Assembly: GCF_003990645.1 (NCBI RefSeq)
Contig: NZ_RYZK01000001.1
Coordinates: 1 to 64,000 of the forward strand
Direction: 5' to 3'
Origin: Shimia sediminis
Lineage (GTDB): Bacteria; Pseudomonadota; Alphaproteobacteria; Rhodobacterales; Rhodobacteraceae
DNA length: 64,000 bases
Program-made: the position numbers and the translations under genes
The notes under the pieces: model-generated
Databases searched by the model: none
What the model was told of the DNA's origin: nothing
Seen by the model: the letters and a program-made list of their open reading frames with translations, nothing else
Part shown: positions 53,433-62,899 of the stretch, piece by piece
Layout of the letters: each line of letters starts with the position of its first letter
Numbering within the stretch: position 1 is the stretch's first letter

Positions 53433-53967
53433 GGTCTCACCCCTGATGATCGCGCCGCCTTTGGTTTTTGCCGGGCTTGCTGCGCTGTTCTTTGTTGGCA
53501 TGCAACGGGAAAATCCGGATGAATTGCCGACGACACTGGCAGGCAAACCCGCGCCAGAGTTGCCGGTCACGCAATTGGGCTCGCTTGAGGGTTTTGACTC
53601 ATCGGTTCTGACAAATGGTGAGATCAAGCTGGTGAACTTCTGGGCCAGCTGGTGTGGTCCGTGCCGCGTGGAACACCCAACTCTGATGAAGCTCGAAGCT
53701 GAGGGCATGCCGGTTTACGGTGTGAACTACAAAGATGATCCCAACAACGCCTTGGCGTTTCTCGCAGAGTTGGGGGACCCCTATATCGCTGCCGGCGCTG
53801 ACAGAACCGGACGGATTGGCATCGACTGGGGTGTCTACGGCGTGCCCGAGACGTTCCTTGTCGATGGTGAAGGCAAGATCATCACGCGCATCGCTGGTCC
53901 GGTGACAGAGCGTAAATTACAGGAACGCCTGCAGCCCAAAATCGATGAGTTGGCCGCAGGCTCCTGA
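53425..53967 (+). CDS. ccmG: Thiol:disulfide interchange protein CcmG (DsbE)
   Basis: A 180-residue membrane-anchored thioredoxin-fold reductase that keeps the CxxCH cysteines of apocytochrome c reduced. It has an N-terminal helix (MIAPPLVFAGLAALFFVGM), then FWASWCGPCRVEHPTLM with active Cys77 and Cys80, and the CcmG-specific GVYGVPETFLVDGEGKI. It is the last gene of ccmABCDG and converges with the dimethylargininase gene, leaving 2 bp between the stops. No ccmE, ccmF or ccmH is nearby. Confidence 0.95.
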   Translation: MAKVSPLMIAPPLVFAGLAALFFVGMQRENPDELPTTLAGKPAPELPVTQLGSLEGFDSSVLTNGEIKLVNFWASWCGPCRVEHPTLMKLEAEGMPVYGVNYKDDPNNALAFLAELGDPYIAAGADRTGRIGIDWGVYGVPETFLVDGEGKIITRIAGPVTERKLQERLQPKIDELAAGS

Positions 53968-53969
53968 TC

Positions 53970-54758
53970 TTACAGTGAAAACCTGAGTGACATGCAGGAC
54001 AGGCCGCCATCTACCAGGGCGGCTTGGGTCGTGGGAAGCTGCACAACTTTGTAGCCTGCCTGATCCAGGGTTTCCGCCGTGCGTGGGTTGCCCGAAGACA
54101 GGAACACCGTGTCATTGAAGCGGATCGCATTGGCTGCGGCCTCTTCACCCTCAGCGGTGTGAATCACGCGGTACTGATCGAAACATCCCGAAGCCGCGAG
54201 TTTCGGCGTGGCAAGCATTGTCTCGGCATCCAGCAGGCTGCTCTCGGTCTTGAAATGCAGGATGTCCGCAGGTGTCTCGACGATGCGCAGCGCATACCCA
54301 AGGTCTGCAACAATCGGCGTCAGGTCTTCGGCACCCTGTCGGGTGGTGCGTGCCGACAGGCCAACCATGACCTCGGTATCCGAACAAAGGATATCGCCGC
54401 CATCAACAAATCCAGCGGTTTCAAGATCGATCACACCGTTCATGAGTTTCACGAGGTCGGGGCGCAGGGCTGCAGATTCGCCCAATCGGGTTTCCGTGCC
54501 GGGACGCAGCATGATGGCCTGCCCTTTGAGGCAAAGGGCGGCGTCTTCGATGAACACGCTGTCGGGAAACGCCTCGTCCGGTGCCAGTACGGTAACCTCG
54601 GCGCCGGTGGCGCGCAGGGCCGCGACATAGGCCTCGTGCTCTTGGCGGAAAACTTCGGCGCTGGGGTCTCCCTGATCCTCGGCGCGAAGTCCGTCTGCGA
54701 CGGAATTCGATGGCGTGCGGCAAAGCGCGTGCGAAAAGAGATAGCTGTGATTGGCCAT
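53970..54758 (-). CDS. Dimethylarginine dimethylaminohydrolase family protein
   Basis: A 262-residue guanidine-modifying enzyme. The catalytic residues are in place: Glu71-Asp72 (DSVFIEDAAL), His168 (ADILHFKTESSLLD) and the nucleophile Cys255 (VDGGLSCMSLRF). This set and the overall length fit DDAH, which hydrolyses methylated arginines to citrulline and dimethylamine; a related arginine deiminase or succinylarginine-type activity is the alternative. ATG 54758 with AGGAAA upstream is preferred over a 68-residue longer frame. It is divergent from the serine hydrolase gene. Confidence 0.88.
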   Translation of the reverse strand: MANHSYLFSHALCRTPSNSVADGLRAEDQGDPSAEVFRQEHEAYVAALRATGAEVTVLAPDEAFPDSVFIEDAALCLKGQAIMLRPGTETRLGESAALRPDLVKLMNGVIDLETAGFVDGGDILCSDTEVMVGLSARTTRQGAEDLTPIVADLGYALRIVETPADILHFKTESSLLDAETMLATPKLAASGCFDQYRVIHTAEGEEAAANAIRFNDTVFLSSGNPRTAETLDQAGYKVVQLPTTQAALVDGGLSCMSLRFSL

Positions 54759-54903
54759 GTGCGGTTTCCTGTTTTTTGACGGAGTCAAACTGACGGAACT
54801 TGGGCGGAGGAGCAAGTGCCCATCAAGGCGGTGTCGAAAATCCTCTTGGCAATCGCTTGTGGTCCTGTCTTGCTGCCCAGAGAACGAGATTGGGGAGAGA
54901 GCC

Positions 54904-56106
54904 GTGCTGACAGACACTGAGGCCGTGAACCGATGGGAGGCGCTGTTTGCGCCTGCGGACATAGATCAGACCTTTCGAACCTTCTGGCGGGACTGGTCTT
55001 CTGTCACGGTTTCGCGGTCTGGCCCTGTCTTACCCCTCGCGACAGGAGAACGGATCGCTCTCCCCGAGGTTTTTCGGGTTGGTCGGCGCACGCTGGGGAC
55101 GAGCGATCACCTAAGAGTGATGCGTATGAGTGGCCTTGCCGTGCTGCACAAGGGGCGGCTGGTGCACGAAGCTTATGGCCAAGGACGCGGCGCCGAGGAC
55201 GTGGCGATCCTGTGGTCGGTCAGCAAGGCGATAACGGCCCTGCTGCTGGGCATTGCCCATGGTGAAGGTGCGATCCCCGACTTCAACGTCGCGGTCACCG
55301 ACTATGTGCCAGAGCTGTTGGGCACCGGTTACGACGGCGTGACCGTGCAGCAGGTCATGGACATGCTGAGCGGTATTCGCTGGCGTGAAGTTTACGATGA
55401 CCCCTCTAGCGAAGTTGTGCGTTCGGTCACCTCGTTTCAGACAGGCTCGCAAGACGATTTCGCCCGCGAAATGGTCAATCAGAGACCCCCCGGAAGCTTC
55501 AACCAATACGCCAGTATCGAGACCCATGTTCTGGGTTGGGTTCTGCGCCGCGCAACAGGAGAGCGGATCACGGATTACCTGTCATCCCGTCTGTGGTCAC
55601 GGTTGGGGGTTGAAGGGGACATGCATATCCTGACAGATCAGAGTGGCGAACCCGTGGTCTTTGGCGGGATGTTCATGCGGTTGCGAGACCTTGCGCGGAT
55701 TGGCCAGATGGTGATGGACCGGGGCAGGGCGCTGGATGGCACACAGATTGTGCCAGAGACCTGGCTATCCAGAATGGCGGTGCCTGATCTGCACCCGCTC
55801 ATGCCGGGCGTGGGGCCGCCCCATGCCGAGAGCACGTATGGCTACAAGAACCAATGGTGGATTCCCATGCGACCGGACAGAGGAGACTTTTGCGCCATTG
55901 GGATCTATGGCCAGTTTCTATATGTGAATCCGGCCCGGCAGGTGGTGATTGCCATGAACGGGGCCTATCCGGAGTATACGCAGGATGGGCCGATGAGGAC
56001 CCTGGAAACACTCTGCCTGTTTCAGACACTTGCGCGCCAGCTGAGCCCGCAGCAATTGCCCCGGCGGATGCGCCGGGACCTGTTTCTGAAGAAGTGTCGC
56101 CGTTAG
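54904..56106 (+). CDS. Serine hydrolase of the beta-lactamase/class C fold
   Basis: A 400-residue protein with the penicillin-binding fold: SxxK motif Ser105-Val-Ser-Lys108 (LWSVSKAITALLLG), the YxS/N-type motif in NQYASIETHVLGW, and a C-terminal region with GIYGQFLYVNPARQVVI. The sequence LHKGRLVHEAYGQG is typical of 6-aminohexanoate-dimer hydrolase and esterase EstB relatives. Substrate is likely an ester or amide rather than an antibiotic. No signal peptide is seen from GTG 54904 (GGGGAGAG upstream). The stop overlaps the end of acnA by 4 bp. Confidence 0.85.
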   Translation: MLTDTEAVNRWEALFAPADIDQTFRTFWRDWSSVTVSRSGPVLPLATGERIALPEVFRVGRRTLGTSDHLRVMRMSGLAVLHKGRLVHEAYGQGRGAEDVAILWSVSKAITALLLGIAHGEGAIPDFNVAVTDYVPELLGTGYDGVTVQQVMDMLSGIRWREVYDDPSSEVVRSVTSFQTGSQDDFAREMVNQRPPGSFNQYASIETHVLGWVLRRATGERITDYLSSRLWSRLGVEGDMHILTDQSGEPVVFGGMFMRLRDLARIGQMVMDRGRALDGTQIVPETWLSRMAVPDLHPLMPGVGPPHAESTYGYKNQWWIPMRPDRGDFCAIGIYGQFLYVNPARQVVIAMNGAYPEYTQDGPMRTLETLCLFQTLARQLSPQQLPRRMRRDLFLKKCRR

Positions 56107-58790
56107 CCCTTGGCGAGATTGCGCAGCACGTAATGCAGCACGCCACCGTGTTCGATGTATTCGATCTCGGGGGCGGTATCGATCCGGCATTTCAGCGTGA
56201 TCGTTCTGGTCGTGCCATCACCATAGGTGATGTCGCAGGGCACCTCTTGCAGGGGTTCCACGCCCTCCAGCCCTGTGATCGAAACAGTCTCGTCTCCGGT
56301 GAGTTTCAAAGTCTTGCGCGTGTCACCGCCGGTGAATTCAAACGGGATCACCCCCATGCCCACCAGGTTCGAACGGTGGATGCGCTCAAAACTCTCGGCG
56401 ATCACGGCCTTGACGCCCAAAAGCGCGGTGCCTTTGGCCGCCCAGTCCCGCGATGAGCCCGCACCATATTGTTCGCCGCCGAAGACCACCAAAGGCGTTC
56501 CTTGGTCCTGATAGGCCATGGAGGCGTCGAAAACAGATGTCTGCGCGCCGTCCGGTCCTTTGGTGTAGCCGCCTTCAACCCCCTCCAGCATCTCGTTCTT
56601 GATGCGGATGTTGGCAAACGTGCCTCGCATCATGACCTCGTGATTGCCCCGGCGCGAGCCGTAAGAGTTGAAGTCGCGCGGCGCCACCTGGCGTTCGGTC
56701 AGGTACTGTCCGGCAGGGCTGGATTGCGTGAAAGACCCGGCAGGCGAAATATGGTCGGTGGTGATCATGTCACCCAGCATCAACAGCACCTTGGCATTCA
56801 CCACGTCAGAGATCGTGCCCGGCTCTGGTCCCATGCCCTGAAAATAGGGCGGGTTCTGGATATAGGTCGAATTGGCGGGCCAGTCATAGGTTTCCTGATC
56901 CGGCACCTCGACACCTTGCCATTTGTCGTCGCCTTTGAAGACGTCAGCGTATTTCGACACAAAGGCCTCGCGCGTCACGGTTTTCTGCACCAGATCCGCG
57001 ATTTCCTGAGTGCTGGGCCAGATGTCTTTCAGATAGACGTCGTTGCCATCCTTGTCCTGCCCAAGGGCGTCAGTTGTGAGGTTGATGTCGAGCGTTCCGG
57101 CCAACGCATAGGCCACGACCAACGGCGGGGACGCCAGATAGTTGGCGCGGACATCAGGGCTGATGCGGCCCTCAAAGTTGCGGTTGCCGGAGAGCACCGA
57201 AGTTGCCACCAAGTCACCTTGGTGAATGGCCTCGGAAATCTCTTTCTGGATGGGACCCGAGTTACCGATACAGGTGGTGCAGCCATAACCGACAAGGTTA
57301 AAGCCAATGGCATCGAGATCCTTTTGCAGGTCTGCTGCCTCGAGATAGGCGGACACCACCTGAGACCCCGGTGCGAGCGAGGTCTTGACCCAAGGCTTGC
57401 GATTGAGACCCAGTTCCGCGGCCTTGCGTGCCACGAGACCGGCCCCGATCATCACATAGGGGTTCGAGGTGTTGGTGCAGGAGGTGATCGAGGCAATCAC
57501 CACCTTGCCGCTCTCCATGGTATAGGCTTCGCCCTGGACGTCCACTTCTTTGCCCATAGGGCGCTTGAACGTCTCTTCCATTTCCCTGCGGAACGCGGTT
57601 TGCCCGTCGCTGAGCGCCACAAAGTCCTGCGGACGTTTTGGTCCTGAAATCGCCGGAACGATGGTGCCCATGTCGAGATGCAGCGTGTCGGTATAGATCG
57701 GAAGGTAGTTCGCATCCCGCCAAAAGCCGTTTTCCTTGGCGTAAGCTTCCACCAAAGCAATACGATCCTCATCCCGGCCCGTGTTGTGCATGTAGCGCAG
57801 GGTCTCGCCGTCGATCGGGAAGAAGCCACAAGTCGCGCCGTATTCAGGCGCCATGTTCGCGATTGTCGCCCGGTCAGCAAGCGGCAGACGGTCCAGTCCG
57901 TCGCCAAAGAACTCGACGAATTTGCCGACGACGCCCTTTTCACGCAGCATCTCAACGACCTTGAGCACAAGATCGGTGCCCGTGGTGCCTTCGAGCATTT
58001 CGCCGGTCAGTTCAAACCCAATGACTTCTGGGATCAGCATGGAGATTGGTTGCCCCAGCATGGCGGCCTCAGCCTCGATTCCGCCAACGCCCCAACCCAG
58101 AACAGCCGCGCCGTTGACCATGGTGGTGTGGCTGTCGGTTCCGACAAGGGTGTCAGGATAGGCAACCATGTCACCGTTCTGGTCGGTGTCGGTCCAGACG
58201 GTTTGCGACAGGTATTCAAGGTTCACCTGATGGCAAATGCCGGTGCCCGGCGGCACGACGCGGAAGTTGTCAAAGGCGGTCTGGCCCCACTTCAGGAAGG
58301 TGTACCGCTCCATATTGCGTTCGTATTCGCGGTCGACGTTCATCTGAAAGGCACGCGGGTTGCCAAATTCGTCGATCATGACCGAGTGGTCGATCACCAG
58401 ATCCACGGGCACCAATGGATTGATCTTGGCCGCTGACCCCTTGAGATCAACAATACCGTCCCGCATGGCTGCCAGATCCACCACCGCTGGCACACCGGTA
58501 AAATCCTGCATCAGGACACGGGCCGGGCGATAGGCGATCTCGCGCGGATTCTTACCACCGTTGGCACCCCACTCGGCAAAGGCGCGGATGTCATCCGTTG
58601 ACACCGAAAACCCGCCATCTTCAAATCGCAGCAGGTTTTCCAGGACCACTTTCAAAGATGCCGGCAGGTTGGAAAAGTCCCCAAGTCCCGCCGCCTGTGC
58701 AGCGGGAATCGAGTAATAGGACACGGATGCATCACCAACTGTAAGGGTTTGGCGTGCCTTGGCGCTGTCTTGTCCAACGGTAATGGGCAT
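56103..58790 (-). CDS. acnA: Aconitate hydratase A
   Basis: A 895-residue TCA-cycle enzyme that isomerises citrate to isocitrate with a [4Fe-4S] cluster. Cluster ligands are in SITSCTNTSNP and YGCTTCIGNSGP; active-site sequences LVGTDSHTTMVNG, QYGAGSSRDWAAKG and VGMGVIPFEF are present. Full length. Transcribed alone on the minus strand; its upstream region (58791-59005) is shared with the divergent DUF1223 gene. Confidence 0.97.
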   Translation of the reverse strand: MPITVGQDSAKARQTLTVGDASVSYYSIPAAQAAGLGDFSNLPASLKVVLENLLRFEDGGFSVSTDDIRAFAEWGANGGKNPREIAYRPARVLMQDFTGVPAVVDLAAMRDGIVDLKGSAAKINPLVPVDLVIDHSVMIDEFGNPRAFQMNVDREYERNMERYTFLKWGQTAFDNFRVVPPGTGICHQVNLEYLSQTVWTDTDQNGDMVAYPDTLVGTDSHTTMVNGAAVLGWGVGGIEAEAAMLGQPISMLIPEVIGFELTGEMLEGTTGTDLVLKVVEMLREKGVVGKFVEFFGDGLDRLPLADRATIANMAPEYGATCGFFPIDGETLRYMHNTGRDEDRIALVEAYAKENGFWRDANYLPIYTDTLHLDMGTIVPAISGPKRPQDFVALSDGQTAFRREMEETFKRPMGKEVDVQGEAYTMESGKVVIASITSCTNTSNPYVMIGAGLVARKAAELGLNRKPWVKTSLAPGSQVVSAYLEAADLQKDLDAIGFNLVGYGCTTCIGNSGPIQKEISEAIHQGDLVATSVLSGNRNFEGRISPDVRANYLASPPLVVAYALAGTLDINLTTDALGQDKDGNDVYLKDIWPSTQEIADLVQKTVTREAFVSKYADVFKGDDKWQGVEVPDQETYDWPANSTYIQNPPYFQGMGPEPGTISDVVNAKVLLMLGDMITTDHISPAGSFTQSSPAGQYLTERQVAPRDFNSYGSRRGNHEVMMRGTFANIRIKNEMLEGVEGGYTKGPDGAQTSVFDASMAYQDQGTPLVVFGGEQYGAGSSRDWAAKGTALLGVKAVIAESFERIHRSNLVGMGVIPFEFTGGDTRKTLKLTGDETVSITGLEGVEPLQEVPCDITYGDGTTRTITLKCRIDTAPEIEYIEHGGVLHYVLRNLAKG

Positions 58791-59005
58791 AATGGCGAAC
58801 CTCTGATCTGTAACTGGGGGTCATCTTGGTCCAAGTTTTGACCGAACGACCCATAACGTTCAAGGTAGTGCCATTGCCGCCCGAAACAATCCGAGGTCGT
58901 TTCGTTATCACCATTGGCTCGCAAAGGCTTGATTGGTCATTACAATGGTCTCGTCATAGAACTCAGGTTAACTGGAATATCTGCAACCACCAAAGAGGCA
59001 GCCAC

Positions 59006-59704
59006 ATGATCAGAGCGACAGGTCTCATAATCGCACTATGGCTGAGTCTGGTCTCTGCTGCCGCGGCACAAGACAACCCGGTGGTCGTCGAGTTTTTTAC
59101 CTCGCAGGGGTGTTCATCTTGTCCTCCGGCGGATGCCTATTTTCATGAAAGCCTATCTGGGCGTGATGATATCATCGCGCTGGCGTTGCACGTGGACTAT
59201 TGGGATTACCTGGGTTGGAAAGACCATTTCGCCAGCCCGGCCTTTTCCAAGCGTCAAAGGGACTATGCCCGCGCGGCGGGGCATCGGTCGGTCTATACCC
59301 CGCAGATGATTATCGGCGGCCAGGATCACGTGGTGGGCAACCACCCCTATGAGGTCAAGGATCTTATTAAGGCCCACAAGCGCAACCCACTGCCGGTGAA
59401 CGTATCCATCGCAAAGAAGGGCGGGCGTTTCGTTATTGAGGCCGAAACCAAGGGGGCAACGGGTCCTATGGTTGTCCAGGTGGTGCGCTATCGCCCCTTG
59501 GAAACCGTGTCGATCAAACGCGGTGAAAACGCCGGTCGCGACCTTGCCTATAGCAATATCGTGGAAAGTTGGGACGTGGTGGCGGAATGGGATGGGCAAA
59601 AGCCGATCCGCATTCGAACCCCCGCCAAGGGTGATTTGCCAGTGGTTGCCATCGTGCAGGGCCGTGATCACGGTCCCATTCTGGGCGCGGCGCGCCTGCG
59701 TTAG
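59006..59704 (+). CDS. Secreted DUF1223 thioredoxin-like protein
   Basis: A 232-residue protein with signal peptide (MIRATGLIIALWLSLVSAAAA before QDNP). The DUF1223 domain follows, starting VVEFFTSQGCSSCPPADAYF with Cys36 and Cys39 in a thioredoxin-like CxxC, then HVDYWDYLGWKDHFASPAF and YTPQMIIGGQDHVVG. A periplasmic redox role is likely but unproven. ATG 59006 (GAGG upstream) is chosen since a longer frame from 58826 would mask the signal peptide. Its stop overlaps the acyltransferase end by 4 bp. Confidence 0.9.
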   Translation: MIRATGLIIALWLSLVSAAAAQDNPVVVEFFTSQGCSSCPPADAYFHESLSGRDDIIALALHVDYWDYLGWKDHFASPAFSKRQRDYARAAGHRSVYTPQMIIGGQDHVVGNHPYEVKDLIKAHKRNPLPVNVSIAKKGGRFVIEAETKGATGPMVVQVVRYRPLETVSIKRGENAGRDLAYSNIVESWDVVAEWDGQKPIRIRTPAKGDLPVVAIVQGRDHGPILGAARLR

Positions 59705-60615
59705 GGGTGTGCCTGATCTGTAACCACAGGTGGCTTGTACTTCCAGCGGCGGTGAATCCAGAACCATTGCTCTGGATGCGCGCGCACAAGGTCCGAAAGA
59801 CCATCATTGACGGCTTGTGTCATGGTTTTGGCATCGCTGTGCGGGATTTCGTCCTGTGCAACAATGCGAAAGCTCAACCCGTCCGGTTCGCGCAACCCGT
59901 AAACCGGGATTAACGCGGCATTGAACTTGAGCGCCAACTCGGCGGTTACCAGTGAGGTGCGCGCGGGTTCACCCAAGAAATCCAGTGGCTCGCCACGGGT
60001 CGTATGCAGGTCGGTGAGAATGCCGAGGATGCCGCCAGACTTGATGTGGCGGACCATTTCGATCATGCCTTTGCGACCCTGTTCAAACAGCGGCGTGCCA
60101 ATTTTCGAAATCGACTCGACATAGTGGGCGTTGAAATAGGGGTTCGACATGCGCCGGTAGAGCGCGCCCATGTTGTAGCCGCGATGGATCAGGTTGGCGC
60201 GCACGGCATCGTAGTTGCCCATGTGTCCTGTCACGAGAATGACCGGGCGCCCTTCGGCACGTGCGGCCTCAAGCCGTGCCAGCCCCGGACCTTCGATCGG
60301 TGCCTTGATCGCGCGTTTCACAAAGTCTGCGCCAGAGTAGATCTCGATCAACGTGCGCCCGGCATTGTTTGGCACGGCGCGGCAGAGTCTGCGCACCTCA
60401 GCTTCGGGCATCTCCGGCATGATTTTCGCGAGATTTGTGCGCACCCTTTTTCGAAAGCCGGCAATCGGGGAAAAAACATTGGCCGTCAGCCAGCCCATCG
60501 CGCGGACGCGGGGCTCGTAGGGCAAGAGCAAAGCCAGACCAATAGCCCCTTTCAGGACCAGATTGATCACATAGTTTCTGGCTTTGCTGGCGCGTGTCTC
60601 TGCTTTCCGGCTCAT
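59701..60615 (-). CDS. LpxL/HtrB-family lipid A acyltransferase-like protein
   Basis: A 304-residue protein with one N-terminal hydrophobic helix (VINLVLKGAIGLALLLP) and the acyltransferase core. The catalytic H-x4-D is His131-Asp136 (VTGHMGNYDAV), followed by GALYRRMSNPYFN and GILTDLHTTRGEPLDFLGEPA, with the final HPEQWFWIHRRWK typical of the lysophospholipid/lipid A late acyltransferase family. It probably adds a secondary acyl chain to lipid A. ATG 60615 is preferred to an upstream frame start at 60696. Confidence 0.9.
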   Translation of the reverse strand: MSRKAETRASKARNYVINLVLKGAIGLALLLPYEPRVRAMGWLTANVFSPIAGFRKRVRTNLAKIMPEMPEAEVRRLCRAVPNNAGRTLIEIYSGADFVKRAIKAPIEGPGLARLEAARAEGRPVILVTGHMGNYDAVRANLIHRGYNMGALYRRMSNPYFNAHYVESISKIGTPLFEQGRKGMIEMVRHIKSGGILGILTDLHTTRGEPLDFLGEPARTSLVTAELALKFNAALIPVYGLREPDGLSFRIVAQDEIPHSDAKTMTQAVNDGLSDLVRAHPEQWFWIHRRWKYKPPVVTDQAHP

Positions 60616-60781
60616 GGTTTTCTGGCACAAGTTTTTTCGTTGCCACACATAGGCCTGTGCTGCGTCAATCACAAGCACGGCGATGTGGTTGGACACTAGG
60701 GTCGTGGAATGGCGGGCATCAATGCTCTGGCGACCAATTGGTCAGACAGGATGGCGATGCAGAATGTGTGACAACACGCAT

Positions 60782-61843
60782 CTATCCGTCTGGGTCTTCT
60801 TCCGGATCCTTGAGTTTGATATCACCGGCTTCGGCCATTTCGCGGATAACACCCACCACCTGAGTTTGTGCTGCTTCTCCGTCTTTGGCCGAGACAGCCC
60901 CGCGTTCTTCGACTTCTTCCCGGATTTGATCTGCCAGCCGTCCCGATATGTTTTCAAGTAGAAACGCGACGGTTCTGGCCGTCGTATCTTCGGTTGCGCC
61001 GGCCAGTGCTGTGACCAGCACATCCTGGGGCACGTCGCGCAGGATCGCAGGGACATCGCGCGCGACGAGACGTGCGGGAACGTCGGCAAAGGTGAAAATG
61101 GCTTTGCGCACGGCCATGGCAAACTGTTCGTCGGTTTCGTCCAGCCCGGTCAGGACGTCCTCGCGAATGGTGGCCGCAGAGTAGTTGAGGATTTCGCCAA
61201 CCCGCGAATCCGGGCCCTTTTCGAAGGCGCGCGCTGGTGTGTCCTCCAGCTGGCTGGCAAGGGTAAGGCCGATCCTTTCAACAGCGTCCGGCGTGATGCC
61301 ACCGGTCAGAGACACGGCGTAGGTGATACGCCGCGCCCGTTCGCCGGGTAGCACGCCCAGCAGCTCAGCCGCCTTGGACACGTCGAGTTTCGACATCAGG
61401 ACTGCGGCAACTTCAGTGCTTTCGCGGTCTACAAGGTCCAGAAGGGTTTCGACCGGCAGGCGACGCAAGCGGTCCCAAGGATCACCTGCCAGGCGCACAC
61501 CGGCCTCTTTGCGCAGGCGTTGGGCGGTCAGAGGGCTGATTTTGCCTTCCAGAGCGGACAATGCACCAGAGAGGCCGCGTGGGAAAACCAGGCCGACAGC
61601 CTCAAGTTCGGCGGCGAACTCCATCACAACACTGGCCAGGGTCCTGCGGTCCACGTGGCGCATGTTACCCATCACCTGCGTGAGATCCGCCTGCAGATCG
61701 TCAGGCAGGTCAGACAGGCTCAGCTCTGCGCCCTCGTTCAGCAGGAATCTCACGATGATCGCCGCCTTTTCGCGCCGCGTCAGGCGCAGTGGCGGCGCAG
61801 CAGGGGGCGATGGCAGTGACACCGCCCCGACGCGCTCTGACAT
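60782..61843 (-). CDS. fliG: Flagellar motor switch protein FliG
   Basis: A 353-residue protein. The N-terminal FliF-binding part (TRREKAAIIVRFLLNEGAELSLSDLPDDLQ) and middle domain precede a FliG C-terminal domain with the charged torque helix region (FAMAVRKAIFTFADVPARLVARDVPAILRDVPQDVLVTALAGA) and a tail rich in Glu and Asp (REEVEERGAVSAKDGEAAQTQVV). FliG connects the MS ring to the MotA stator. No other flagellar gene is in the window, so this is a stand-alone copy; divergence from typical FliG (for instance the proline-rich N-terminus) leaves some doubt about its use in the main motor. Confidence 0.82.
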   Translation of the reverse strand: MSERVGAVSLPSPPAAPPLRLTRREKAAIIVRFLLNEGAELSLSDLPDDLQADLTQVMGNMRHVDRRTLASVVMEFAAELEAVGLVFPRGLSGALSALEGKISPLTAQRLRKEAGVRLAGDPWDRLRRLPVETLLDLVDRESTEVAAVLMSKLDVSKAAELLGVLPGERARRITYAVSLTGGITPDAVERIGLTLASQLEDTPARAFEKGPDSRVGEILNYSAATIREDVLTGLDETDEQFAMAVRKAIFTFADVPARLVARDVPAILRDVPQDVLVTALAGATEDTTARTVAFLLENISGRLADQIREEVEERGAVSAKDGEAAQTQVVGVIREMAEAGDIKLKDPEEDPDG

Positions 61844-61895
61844 AGCCGGTCTCCTTCAATTTGGGCCAGATAATCACCCAATAATGAAGAAAGGC

Positions 61896-62438
61896 TTAGT
61901 AGCTGTAGGTCTCGCCCGTGCGAATGGCTTCGGCCAGGGACTGTTCCGGCCAGCCGCCGGTGCCGCCCCGGGTGCGGATTTCCTGCAACTGGACCCAGGC
62001 GAGGTATGTTTCGCCCGCTTCGACATGCGCCTGACCCATATAGGAACGCACCAGAAGGTTGTCTGGATTTTCAGTCAGCGCACGCTGGTAAAAGGCCATG
62101 CCCAGTTCAACGTCGCCCATTTTGCGATGGGTAAAGCCCCAGTATGTAAGAACGCGATCATCGTTCGGGTTCTGCATCGTTTGCAAAATGTTCTGAGCGT
62201 TCTCGTACTGCCCGGCGTAGGCGTATTCGCGCACCGCATCATAACGGGTGTCGTCATCCAAGGCCGCATTGCCGGGTTTTACGCAGCGTTTCTTTTTCTC
62301 GCTCCAGATTTTCCCATTTTTGCATTCCTTGGTGGTTTGCGTGGGTTTCGGCACCATCGTGTCCTCATCCCCGGCAGCAAACACCGCGTTGGACCCGAGT
62401 GTCAGGGCTGCGACAATAGCTAAATGTTTTGCGAACAT
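61896..62438 (-). CDS. Secreted TPR protein with C-x2-G-x2-W-x6-C motif
   Basis: A 180-residue protein with signal peptide (MFAKHLAIVAALTLGSNAVFA). Directly after it comes CKNGKIWSEKKKRC, a two-cysteine module also found in the two small proteins encoded just upstream, then a TPR-like helical part (YDAVREYAYAGQYENAQNIL, DRVLTYWGFTHRKMGDVELGMAFYQRALTENPDNLLVRSYMGQAHVEAG). It is likely periplasmic and adaptor-like. It is the downstream member of a minus-strand group. Function unknown. Confidence 0.75.
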   Translation of the reverse strand: MFAKHLAIVAALTLGSNAVFAAGDEDTMVPKPTQTTKECKNGKIWSEKKKRCVKPGNAALDDDTRYDAVREYAYAGQYENAQNILQTMQNPNDDRVLTYWGFTHRKMGDVELGMAFYQRALTENPDNLLVRSYMGQAHVEAGETYLAWVQLQEIRTRGGTGGWPEQSLAEAIRTGETYSY

Positions 62439-62471
62439 GAAAAATCTCCGTTCAAATGCCTGAGTTAGTGG

Positions 62472-62597
62472 TCATGATTTCAGAGTTACGTCTGGCCTGC
62501 AAATGCCAACAGGATCCAGGGAAACATTTTCGAAGGCGAGTTGCTGCAAGACCGACGATGTGGTCGACAGACAGCGCTTTTGACGTTTCATGAACAT
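62472..62597 (-). CDS. Possible 41-residue small protein or leader
   Basis: ATG 62597 is preceded by a perfect AGGAGG eight bases upstream. The frame encodes 41 residues (starts MFMKRQKRCLSTTSSVLQQL, ends RPDVTLKS). The stop is 33 bp before the start of the TPR gene. There is no membrane helix or known motif. The strong ribosome binding site is the main argument; it could be a true small protein or a leader that affects expression of the TPR gene. Confidence 0.4.
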   Translation of the reverse strand: MFMKRQKRCLSTTSSVLQQLAFENVSLDPVGICRPDVTLKS

Positions 62598-62720
62598 GAC
62601 CTTGCCTCCTGAATCAAGCTTATACGAAAACCTGAATGTGTGTAACGTGTATTGTTGCCTGGTGGGTTCACCTTTGCGTCAGCCGCGTCGAAGTATTTGG
62701 CTTTCCCTCAGAGAGGAAAA

Positions 62721-62888
62721 TCAAATCCAGTTGGCCGCAATACACAGGCCCGAAGGCGTCTCAAAATAAAACCCCGGGGCACATTTTGTGCTGGTCTTGT
62801 CGTCTCGGTTCGTTTTGATGTTTGCCCCGCCAGCAAGCGCAAAAGCTGGTAAAGCGGCAATCAGACCTACGATTAGTAGCATTTTCAT
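62721..62888 (-). CDS. Small secreted two-cysteine protein
   Basis: A 55-residue protein from ATG 62888 (GGGAGAAGG upstream): signal peptide LLIVGLIAALPAFALAG, a short charged stretch, then CAPGFYFETPSGLCIA. The two cysteines are spaced exactly as in the TPR protein downstream and in the next small protein (C-x2-G-x2-[WF]-x6-C). Mature peptide of about 35 residues, probably disulfide-closed. No known family. Confidence 0.68.
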   Translation of the reverse strand: MKMLLIVGLIAALPAFALAGGANIKTNRDDKTSTKCAPGFYFETPSGLCIAANWI

Positions 62889-62899
62889 TGACCTTCTCC

